From: an uncultured Oscillospiraceae bacterium
Lineage (GTDB): Bacteria > Bacillota > Clostridia > Oscillospirales > Ruminococcaceae
Length of the DNA stretch: 7,110 bases
NCBI GenBank assembly: GCA_934456315.1
Contig: CAKSHG010000108.1
Location: forward strand, 1-7,110
Direction: 5' to 3'
Below are positions 1-5,442 of this stretch, piece by piece; within the stretch, counting starts at the first letter, position 1, and the number at the start of each line of letters is the position of its first letter. A model generated the notes under the pieces. That model was given only the letters and a program-made list of their open reading frames with translations. It had not been told where the DNA came from and made no database searches. The position numbers and the translations under genes are program-made.

Positions 1-100
1 TCATCGCCTGCTCGTCGTGGTCGGTCTTTTTGAGTATCTGATTCAGCACGGCGACGATTATCCCCACCGCCGCTATCTTGAATATCAGGTCAAGTTCCAT
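1..100 (-). CDS. spoIIIAC: Stage III sporulation protein AC, N-terminal part (cut by window edge)
   Basis: Only the first 33 codons lie in the window and the gene runs off the left edge. It starts with ATG at 100-98, and the peptide begins MELDLIFKIAAVGIIVAVLN. This matches the start of SpoIIIAC, a small membrane protein of about 65 residues with two transmembrane helices; residues 5-23 form the first helix. SpoIIIAC is a membrane component of the SpoIIIA-SpoIIQ complex that links mother cell and forespore during engulfment. A purine-rich AGGGAAAGG lies just upstream and overlaps the end of spoIIIAB, whose stop is only 14 bases away, so the two genes are co-transcribed and probably translationally coupled. 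The identification rests on this peptide plus its place directly after spoIIIAB. Confidence 0.88.
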   Translation of the reverse strand, partial: MELDLIFKIAAVGIIVAVLNQILKKTDHDEQAM

Positions 101-114
101 TGCACGCCTTTCCC

Positions 115-603
115 TTACAGCAGCATGACCGCCGCCCCCAGCCCCGCGAGCACTCCGCCGGAGCGGTACATTCTCCCCTGCTGCTCCGACTTCTTTTCCG
201 CTGCGGATATCAGCTTGTCGAGCTGCGCAGAGTACAGCCGCAACAGCGATATCTGGCTGTCTGCGGAGCACGTCCCCAGCTCCAGACCGAGCTGTTTCAG
301 CAGCTGTACCTCCTCCCTGCCGCACCACGCCAGCGCAGAAAGCCTGTCCACTGCGCTGCTCCACGCTGCGCGGATATCCGGTTCGTTTCCCGGGCACTCC
401 CGCAGAAGTTTCCCGAATTCTCCCTGGCTGCCCCGCATCAGCTCCGGCAGCGTGGGAGCCGTGCAGGCTATCTCGATGGAGTACTGCTCCAGCGTCAGCC
501 GAAGCTCCCGCAGCAATGCGCACCGACGTTTCAGCAGCATGCTCCTGCGGAATCCCCATGCCGAACATATCAGCAGTATCAGCAGCCCCGCCGCCGCTCT
601 CAC
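115..603 (-). CDS. spoIIIAB: Stage III sporulation protein AB
   Basis: This 162-residue protein is close to the usual length of about 170 for SpoIIIAB. It has an N-terminal hydrophobic helix (about residues 4-18), a soluble helical middle, and a C-terminal hydrophobic stretch (about 149-162) after a charged segment. This is the two-anchor layout of the family. The motif LLKQLGLELG in the middle resembles the conserved LKQFGETLG of Bacillus SpoIIIAB. The fold of the soluble part is related to GspF-type secretion platform proteins (family knowledge). The start is GTG at 603-601, chosen because GGAGG lies 7 bases upstream and because it overlaps the spoIIIAA stop by 4 bases (GTGA), a classic coupled junction. 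It works in the mother-cell membrane as part of the SpoIIIA channel. Nothing suggests truncation. Confidence 0.93.
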   Translation of the reverse strand: MRAAAGLLILLICSAWGFRRSMLLKRRCALLRELRLTLEQYSIEIACTAPTLPELMRGSQGEFGKLLRECPGNEPDIRAAWSSAVDRLSALAWCGREEVQLLKQLGLELGTCSADSQISLLRLYSAQLDKLISAAEKKSEQQGRMYRSGGVLAGLGAAVMLL

Positions 604-1466
604 GGGCGCACCTCCGGAATATCAGCAAGCTCGGTCAACTCTGTCAGCCTGCCGCGCTCACCGAGCAGAGCGGCGCGGTCGAACAGCGGCAGCAGCTTCC
701 GCAGGGAGGGACGCCCCAGAAGCTCCGGGATACTCCCGGCATGAGCGGACGCTATCAGCTTCACTCCGCAGTTCATGCACTGCCGGACCTCCTCCGCGTC
801 GCCGCCTATCTCGTCGCAGATGATGACCTCCGGGCTTAGCGACCGCAGCGCGCACATTATCCCCTCGCCCCTGGAGTAGCCGCTCAGCACGTCGGTATTT
901 TCGCCGACGTCCAGCGCCGGGGTCCCTCCGGAAACCCCGGCAAGCTCCCCCCGGGAATCCACGACGGCGACCCGGCGGCTCTCCCCGAGGATACGCGCCA
1001 TGTCCCGGAGCACCGTAGTCTTGCCGGAAAGCGGCTTCCCACACACGATGAGCGAGCACAGCCCGTCCGGGAACGCCCGGCGGCACAGCTCCTCCGCGCA
1101 GCCGCGCACCTCCCTCGCGAACCGGATATTCAGCGACGAGATGTCTTTCAGTGTGGAGATCCTCCCGCACTGTTCCACGGCGGTGCCGCAGAATCCCACA
1201 CGGTGCCCGCCGGGGAGCGTTATATAGCCCTCAGATATCTCCCGGGCGTAGCTGTGTACGGAGTTCCTGCACAGCTCCAGGAAGCATTCGCTGATATCCC
1301 GCTGGCTGAACGGCGCGGAGCATTTCAGCATTCTGCCGTCTGTCATGACCGCGCAGGCGCTCCTGCCCGTCCGCAGGCGTATCTCCGCGATGTTCCCCGG
1401 CGGGAGCGTGATTTTCGCCGCCGCAGAGCGCAGCGGAACTGTCCTGATGGTTTTAGCGGCTGTCAT
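600..1466 (-). CDS. spoIIIAA: Stage III sporulation protein AA, secretion-type ATPase
   Basis: This 288-residue cytoplasmic ATPase is the first gene of the spoIIIA operon. SpoIIIAA resembles type II/IV secretion ATPases and is thought to power or assemble the SpoIIIA-SpoIIQ channel that keeps the forespore active (family knowledge). The Walker A motif GKPLSGKTT is at residues 143-151, with the catalytic lysine at 149. The Walker B segment VIICDEIGG is at about 214-222, with D218 and E219. The N-terminal region contains IAEIRLRTGR (about 26-35) and YITLPGGHRVGFCGTA (about 81-96), both typical of the family. The ATG start at 1466-1464 has GGGGAGG 8 bases upstream. A candidate sigma-E promoter lies about 30 bases further upstream, which fits mother-cell expression. 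The length is slightly below the usual 300 or so residues, with no motif missing. Confidence 0.96.
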   Translation of the reverse strand: MTAAKTIRTVPLRSAAAKITLPPGNIAEIRLRTGRSACAVMTDGRMLKCSAPFSQRDISECFLELCRNSVHSYAREISEGYITLPGGHRVGFCGTAVEQCGRISTLKDISSLNIRFAREVRGCAEELCRRAFPDGLCSLIVCGKPLSGKTTVLRDMARILGESRRVAVVDSRGELAGVSGGTPALDVGENTDVLSGYSRGEGIMCALRSLSPEVIICDEIGGDAEEVRQCMNCGVKLIASAHAGSIPELLGRPSLRKLLPLFDRAALLGERGRLTELTELADIPEVRP

Positions 1467-1495
1467 GTGCCATTCCTCCCCGTTTCATTTGTACA

Positions 1496-1524
1496 AGTCT
1501 ATTCGCAGCCTGTCCGGTTTATGA
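1496..1524 (-). promoter_or_regulatory. Candidate sigma-E promoter of the spoIIIA operon
   Basis: On the minus strand TCATAAA (1524-1518) is followed after 14 bases by AATAGACT (1503-1496). The Bacillus sigma-E consensus is roughly KMATATT, 14 bases, CATACAHT, so about five positions match in each box and the spacing is right. It sits just upstream of spoIIIAA, a known sigma-E target. The match is moderate, and the call leans on context and on the same architecture at yqfC. Confidence 0.5.
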
Positions 1525-1527
1525 CAC

Positions 1528-1559
1528 AAAAAATGGAGCAGGACTCAAAGCCCTGCTCC
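1528..1559 (-). terminator. Intrinsic terminator of the CMD/cupin gene
   Basis: The arms 1535-1542 and 1552-1559 are perfect 8-bp complements (GGAGCAGG / CCTGCTCC) around a 9-base loop. On the minus strand the hairpin is followed, after one A, by six T (1533-1528). It lies about 40 bases past the stop of the CMD/cupin gene and directly before the spoIIIA promoter, so it insulates that operon from read-through. Confidence 0.9.
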
Positions 1560-1598
1560 GGAGGTATGAAAATCAGTACGGTATCTTATCAAAAAGCA

Positions 1599-2333
1599 TC
1601 ACAGCGCGGAATACTGCTCGTCTGTGACAGGCTCCTGCCACTCGTTGGAACAGTTCTCGCCGGGAACCTCCACCGCGAGGTGGGAGAACCAGCTGCCCGC
1701 AGCGGCGCCGTGCCAGTGCTTGACGTTCGCCGGAATCGTGACAACTGTGCCGGGAGTCAGCTTCTGCGCGGGCTTTCCCCACTCCTGGTACCAGCCCTCG
1801 CCGTCAACGCACACCAGTATCTGCCCGCCGCCCTTGTCAGCGTGGTGAGTATGCCAGTTGTTGCGGCAGCCCGGCTCGAACGTAACGTTCGCGATGAACA
1901 CGGTCTGCTTCGGGTCGGTCAGCGGCTTGAGGTAGGAATTTCCGGTGAAGTACTTCGCGTAGGCGGTGTTCGGCTCACCCTGCCCGAAGAATCCGCCGTG
2001 CTCCTCGGTGATATCGTCGGCATAGACCTCCTTAGCCTGGCGGAATGCAGCCCAGGCGTTCGGCCAGCCTGCGTAGAACGCGATGTGAGTGAGTATCTCC
2101 GACATCTCGGTGCGGGTAACGCCGTTCTTGCGCGCCTCCTTCAGGTGGAATGTCAGGGAGCTGTCAGTTATCCCCTTGCCGATAAGCGCGGATACCGTCA
2201 CAACGGAACGCAGCTTCAGGCTAAGCTTGTCCTCCCTCGACCACACCTCGCCGAATAGAATGTCGTCGTTAAGATGCGCGAACTCCGGCGCAAACTCGCC
2301 CAGCACGTCATGCCCTGCTGTCTGCTTTACCAT
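1599..2333 (-). CDS. Carboxymuconolactone decarboxylase-like / cupin fusion protein
   Basis: This 244-residue predicted cytoplasmic protein has two domains. Residues about 20-105 resemble the carboxymuconolactone decarboxylase (AhpD-like) fold, with a helical segment EILTHIAFYAGWPNAWAAF at about 79-97. Residues about 144-222 form a cupin barrel. Cupin motif 1 includes H161, H163 and H164 with Q171 in the usual glutamate region, and motif 2 is PGTVVTIPANVKHWHG at about 194-209, with H206 and H208. A metal site is therefore likely. The CMD part has no CxxC pair, so an AhpD-type peroxidase role is unlikely. Fusions of this type occur widely in gut anaerobes, often near oxidoreductases, but their substrate is not established and I do not assign one. 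The ATG at 2333-2331 has TAAGGAG 10 bases upstream. It is monocistronic, with its own consensus promoter and terminator. Confidence 0.88.
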   Translation of the reverse strand: MVKQTAGHDVLGEFAPEFAHLNDDILFGEVWSREDKLSLKLRSVVTVSALIGKGITDSSLTFHLKEARKNGVTRTEMSEILTHIAFYAGWPNAWAAFRQAKEVYADDITEEHGGFFGQGEPNTAYAKYFTGNSYLKPLTDPKQTVFIANVTFEPGCRNNWHTHHADKGGGQILVCVDGEGWYQEWGKPAQKLTPGTVVTIPANVKHWHGAAAGSWFSHLAVEVPGENCSNEWQEPVTDEQYSAL

Positions 2334-2366
2334 AAAAGATTCACTCCTTATTTATATTCTGATTTG

Positions 2367-2395
2367 ATTATATCGCGTTTTTTCTGAAATGTCAA
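2367..2395 (-). promoter_or_regulatory. Consensus sigma-A promoter of the CMD/cupin gene
   Basis: On the minus strand a perfect TTGACA (2395-2390) and a perfect TATAAT (2372-2367) are separated by exactly 17 bases. Transcription should start near 2360, giving a leader of roughly 27 bases that contains the ribosome binding site. No extended dyad overlaps it, so expression could be strong and vegetative. Confidence 0.92.
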
Positions 2396-2443
2396 ATACT
2401 TATAGTGTATCACATTTTATGCTTTACAGGCATATTTGCACGC

Positions 2444-2471
2444 AAAAAGGGAGCATGTTCCAGCTCCCTTT
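2444..2471 (-). terminator. Intrinsic terminator of the transglutaminase-like gene
   Basis: AAAGGGAGC (2446-2454) and GCTCCCTTT (2463-2471) are perfect 9-bp arms around an 8-base loop. On the minus strand the hairpin ends in a run of five T (2448-2444, partly within the stem). It starts 5 bases past the stop codon at 2476, as expected for this gene. Confidence 0.9.
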
Positions 2472-2475
2472 GTTA

Positions 2476-4335
2476 TTAATCCACCGTCTTTTCCTTGGTG
2501 ACCATGCGGCTGCCCAGCTGCTCGTAAAGTATGCAGAATCTTCCGCCGACCTGCGGGTCGAACATTCTCGGAGTGCCGTTTATCACCATCTCATTCCACC
2601 AGTGGGGACCGCCGGAAGCGGTCTTGCCGCCGATGAGCTTCATGTCGAATCCGAGGTACTTCATCATCGCCTGGTAGGTCACGGCGTACTGGTAGCACTG
2701 TCCCGCGTGGTCGGAAAGGATAGCCTTTATCGAATCCAGCGAAACCTTGTTGATGTCATATTCGTACTGTGCAGCGTTGTGGACGTAGTCGTACACTGCC
2801 TGCGCCTTTTCGTAGTTGCTCATCTTGTCGGTGACGCACTGCTTGAGCGCGGACTTCACAAGCCCGAGATCGTAGTCGCCAAGCCCGGTGGACTTCTGCT
2901 TCAGGGTCAGTCCGTTCAGTATAGCTTTGGTGCTGTTGGTCGCAGCGGTCTGGCTGTACTCGCTGTAGACCTTCTTCTTTCCGGAGCCTTTGTACGCCCG
3001 CACGCAGTATGTGTAGACCTTGTTGCCCTTTATATCGTAGGAAGCGGACGTCTTACTGCCGCTCTTGATGGTCTTGAGCTTCTTGTAATCGTCTGCGTTG
3101 AACCAACTGTTTCCGTAATCGTAATAATACCAGCCGTCGTAGTAATAATAGCCGTCGCCGCTGCTGGCGCCGGTATCGTCGCTCACCTTGACGTACACCT
3201 CGTAACCGTCCGCTCCCTTGACCTTATCCCAGGAGAGCTTCGCTTTCTTAGCGGTGGCGCCCAGGTCCAGCTCCGGAGCAGCCATCAGCGTAGTCGCTGA
3301 CGCGGTCACGGTGTCGATGTACTTCTTCTTGTTCTTCCCGACTTTCTGGAAGAAGCGTATGCGGTACTTGTACTGCGTCATCGACTTGAGGTCCGTCGCC
3401 GTATAGGACGCGCATTTCAGATCGTACCTGTCGATATTCTCAACGTCGTCGACGCTGAAATTGTAGCTGTCGCCGGTTGACATGTCGTAGTAGTAATCGC
3501 CGTTATAATAGTAGCTAAGCGAGCCGTTCTTCTCGACCGTCACCCACTTGCCGCCGCTGTACTTCTGTACGATGAATCCGTCCGCTTCCCTGCGGCTGTC
3601 GATAACTGCCATGAAGTTAATGCTGTTCTGCCGCGGCACCGGAGTCAGCATTCTGGTCTTGAACATCGGCAGCACCGTCTGCGCGGAAAACTCCACGTCA
3701 CCGACCGCTTCCTCGCCCCAGGTGGTATTTTTATAGAGTACGAGCTGGAATTCATATTCCTCGCCCGGAGTCAGCCCGGTAACGCTGATGTCTATGCCGT
3801 AATACCAGCCGTCATAGTCGTACCTGCTGGTTCCCTGGGCTACCTGCTCATCATTCAACCAGTCTTTCCTGAAAAGCGCCCACCTGTCGAACTTTATATC
3901 GTTCGTGACCGTCGCGGTGATGGCAAGCGAAGTTTCCTTCGCGTCTATCTTCTCGATATCCGGGACGATGTACGGCTGTACCTCCTCCGTGTCCTCCGGA
4001 GGGTACCACCACTCCTCCTCGGTAGGCTGCGATTCCTCGGTGGGCTGGGGGTCCAGCCACGCCCAGGGGTCGGTTATCGGCTCGGGGTCAGGCTCCGGCT
4101 CGGGTTCTTCGGCGGTTTCTTCCGCCGGCTCGTAGTACTCGGGATAATAATCCATTATGTACCCGTCTGAATCTTCCACTGCCACTATCTCGTTCGTATC
4201 CAGATCGCGGTAAAATATCATATCCGTATCCGGATCCCACTCTGCCTTGCAGTGCGTGATATCGTAGGCTCCCGCCTCAACTGCGGTAGCCGCCGCGCAT
4301 ACCACTGCAAGGAATGCTGCAACTGCCTTTTTCAT
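2476..4335 (-). CDS. Secreted protein with three Fn3-like domains and a C-terminal transglutaminase-like domain
   Basis: The mature reading is 619 residues from ATG at 4335-4333. I prefer this start over one eight codons upstream because GGGAGG lies 5 bases before it and it begins directly with a signal peptide (MKKAVAAFLAVV, likely cleaved after AGA at residue 23). An acidic Pro/Glu-rich linker follows (about 70-117). Then come three Fn3-like units: about 123-222, 222-349 (both divergent) and 352-465 (clear, with KLSWDKVKGADGYEVYV and YTYCVRAYKG). The C-terminal transglutaminase-like domain (about 500-605) has a plausible Cys-His-Asp triad: C547 in GQCYQY, H578 in GGPHWWNEM and D593 in MFDP. 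The family includes cysteine proteases, amidases and cross-linking enzymes, so the reaction is unknown. Each Fn3 unit carries a Tyr-rich insert. There is no sorting signal, dockerin or C-terminal anchor, so it is probably released or held non-covalently at the surface. It has its own promoter and terminator. Confidence 0.88.
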   Translation of the reverse strand: MKKAVAAFLAVVCAAATAVEAGAYDITHCKAEWDPDTDMIFYRDLDTNEIVAVEDSDGYIMDYYPEYYEPAEETAEEPEPEPDPEPITDPWAWLDPQPTEESQPTEEEWWYPPEDTEEVQPYIVPDIEKIDAKETSLAITATVTNDIKFDRWALFRKDWLNDEQVAQGTSRYDYDGWYYGIDISVTGLTPGEEYEFQLVLYKNTTWGEEAVGDVEFSAQTVLPMFKTRMLTPVPRQNSINFMAVIDSRREADGFIVQKYSGGKWVTVEKNGSLSYYYNGDYYYDMSTGDSYNFSVDDVENIDRYDLKCASYTATDLKSMTQYKYRIRFFQKVGKNKKKYIDTVTASATTLMAAPELDLGATAKKAKLSWDKVKGADGYEVYVKVSDDTGASSGDGYYYYDGWYYYDYGNSWFNADDYKKLKTIKSGSKTSASYDIKGNKVYTYCVRAYKGSGKKKVYSEYSQTAATNSTKAILNGLTLKQKSTGLGDYDLGLVKSALKQCVTDKMSNYEKAQAVYDYVHNAAQYEYDINKVSLDSIKAILSDHAGQCYQYAVTYQAMMKYLGFDMKLIGGKTASGGPHWWNEMVINGTPRMFDPQVGGRFCILYEQLGSRMVTKEKTVD

Positions 4336-4360
4336 ATTTTCCTCCCACAATATAAACAAA

Positions 4361-4379
4361 AATGACCAAAACCGTCATT
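4361..4379. repeat. Inverted repeat around the predicted transcription start of the transglutaminase-like gene
   Basis: AATGAC (4361-4366) and GTCATT (4374-4379) are perfect 6-bp arms around 7 bases. The dyad begins one base after the -10 box and covers about -5 to +14 of the predicted transcript. It could be a repressor site or a small 5' hairpin; the protein is unknown. Confidence 0.5.
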
Positions 4380-4380
4380 C

Positions 4381-4409
4381 ATTATATCACAAAACTACAT
4401 TTGTGTCAA
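4381..4409 (-). promoter_or_regulatory. Consensus sigma-A promoter of the transglutaminase-like gene
   Basis: On the minus strand a perfect TTGACA (4409-4404) is followed after 17 bases by a perfect TATAAT (4386-4381). The predicted start is near 4374, leaving a leader of about 38 bases with the ribosome binding site. Two dyads overlap or abut this promoter, which suggests control by a repressor. Confidence 0.92.
4388..4405. repeat. Inverted repeat inside the promoter spacer of the transglutaminase-like gene
   Basis: CACAAA (4388-4393) and TTTGTG (4400-4405) are perfect 6-bp arms separated by 6 bases. The 18-bp dyad lies almost wholly between the -35 and -10 boxes, a common position for a repressor operator. 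No regulator gene is visible in the window. Confidence 0.5.
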
Positions 4410-4465
4410 GTAAAACGCGCCGTCCGACATAATTCATCAAATGCCCTGTCACGGAGAAAAGTAAA

Positions 4466-4485
4466 CTGCGCCTTGCACAGCGCAG
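4466..4485. repeat. Inverted repeat upstream of the PARG-like gene promoter
   Basis: CTGCGC (4466-4471) and GCGCAG (4480-4485) are perfect 6-bp arms around 8 bases. It ends 7 bases before the -35 box of the plus-strand gene, so it could be a regulator site. It has no T-run, so it is not a terminator. Confidence 0.35.
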
Positions 4486-4492
4486 ATAAGCA

Positions 4493-4521
4493 TTGAAAAA
4501 TCCCGCCGGATATGCTATACT
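4493..4521 (+). promoter_or_regulatory. Sigma-A promoter of the PARG-like gene
   Basis: TTGAAA (4493-4498) and TATACT (4516-4521) are 17 bases apart, each one base from consensus. A TG at 4513-4514 gives an extended -10. Transcription should start near 4528, leaving a leader of about 24 bases with AAAGGAGG at 4536-4543. Confidence 0.85.
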
Positions 4522-4551
4522 TGATACATAAAACCAAAGGAGGAACTCAAT

Positions 4552-5397
4552 ATGGGCAGACCTGAAAACATCGAAGTTTTCGAGAACACAATGGACATGT
4601 GCCGCACAGAGCCTGAACTCGTTTCCGCGATAAAGGCGGCGAACACCGCGCAGTCGCTTATCCCGGAGTACCAGCCGGTGGAGCTGGAAGCCCCCCGGCG
4701 CGGCAGGAAAGCAGACATCATCGTCAGCCGCAAACGCACCCTCGAGGCTGCGGCAGACTACGCCCGCGACGGGAAAAAGGTCTGCGTGCTGAACTTCGCG
4801 TCCGCTTCCAATCCGGGCGGCGGAGTGAAGAACGGCTCCTCCGCGCAGGAGGAGGCGCTCTGCCGCTGCTCCACGCTTTACAGCAGCCTTATCCAGAACC
4901 AGATGTGGGGAGGCTTCTACGCCCCGCACCGCAGCGCTCACGACCCGCTCCACAACGACGACTGCATCTACACCCCCGGCGTCGTCGCATTCAAGACCGA
5001 CACCAGTTACCCCAGGGCGCTGCCGAAAGACCAGTGGTACAGCGTGAACGTAGTGACCTGCGCCGCGCCTAACCTCCGAGAAAAGCCAACTAACTCCATG
5101 AATTACGATGGGCACGCGGCGGTGAAGATATCCGACGCAGACCTCCGGAAGCTCCACGAAAAGCGCCTGGAGCGTATTCTCTCTGTCGCGGCGCTCGACG
5201 GGAACGATGTCGTGATCCTCGGAGCGTTCGGCTGCGGAGCCTTCATGAACCCTCCCGAGGTCGTCGCGCAGGGCATGATCCCCGCGATAGAAAAGTTCCG
5301 GGAATATTTCGACACGATAGAGCTTGCGGTTTACTGCTCCCCCAGGGACGACACGAATTTCCGCGTGTTCGACCGCGTGATGAAACTTCTTAAATAA
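4552..5397 (+). CDS. Microbial-type poly(ADP-ribose) glycohydrolase (TIGR02452-like)
   Basis: This 281-residue cytoplasmic protein belongs to the TIGR02452/DUF2263 group, which is related to macrodomains and includes bacterial-type PARG enzymes that remove ADP-ribose from modified molecules. The PARG signature is intact: NPGGG at residues 87-91, then seven bases of linker residues and QEE at 99-101, with E100 and E101 as the expected catalytic glutamates. The second family motif, GAFGCGAFMNPP, is at about 224-235. The segment VCVLNFASASNPGGG gives the usual strand leading into the ADP-ribose loop. The length is normal for the group. AAAGGAGG lies 8 bases before the ATG, and the gene has its own promoter. 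It is transcribed divergently from the transglutaminase-like gene and converges on yqfD. No ADP-ribosyltransferase is visible next to it, so its substrate is unknown. Confidence 0.92.
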   Translation: MGRPENIEVFENTMDMCRTEPELVSAIKAANTAQSLIPEYQPVELEAPRRGRKADIIVSRKRTLEAAADYARDGKKVCVLNFASASNPGGGVKNGSSAQEEALCRCSTLYSSLIQNQMWGGFYAPHRSAHDPLHNDDCIYTPGVVAFKTDTSYPRALPKDQWYSVNVVTCAAPNLREKPTNSMNYDGHAAVKISDADLRKLHEKRLERILSVAALDGNDVVILGAFGCGAFMNPPEVVAQGMIPAIEKFREYFDTIELAVYCSPRDDTNFRVFDRVMKLLK

Positions 5398-5441
5398 CGA
5401 TCGCTCCCGCAGGACGGCTTTCCTGCGGGAGCTTCGTTATT
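5393..5441. terminator. Shared bidirectional terminator hairpin between the PARG-like gene and yqfD
   Basis: A perfect 12-bp stem (5403-5414 with 5421-5432, loop CGGCTT) is extended outward by a second perfect 8-bp stem, AATAACGA (5393-5400) with TCGTTATT (5434-5441), across a small 2x1 bulge. It overlaps the TAA of the plus-strand gene and lies just past the yqfD stop. T-runs are short on both sides, so termination may rely on the strong stem. Confidence 0.82.
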
Positions 5442-5442
5442 G

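Noticed and set aside
1203..2258. 351-codon plus-strand open frame
   Set aside because: It runs through the spoIIIAA start, a terminator and the CMD/cupin gene on the other strand, so it cannot be a real gene alongside them.
2389..3300. 303-codon plus-strand open frame with hydrophobic Val-rich stretches
   Set aside because: It is the antisense of Lys/Asp/Tyr-rich Fn3 and transglutaminase codons. The hydrophobic look comes from reverse-complemented GAC/TAC codons.
4089..4130. Simple-sequence GGCTC-like repeats in the transglutaminase-like gene
   Set aside because: These are codons for the Pro/Glu-rich linker after the signal peptide, not a separate DNA repeat or CRISPR-like array.
4387..5157. 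256-codon open frame on the minus strand inside the PARG-like gene
   Set aside because: It lies antisense to a clearly conserved protein with intact motifs, has no ribosome binding site or recognisable domain, and is a by-product of GC-rich coding sequence.
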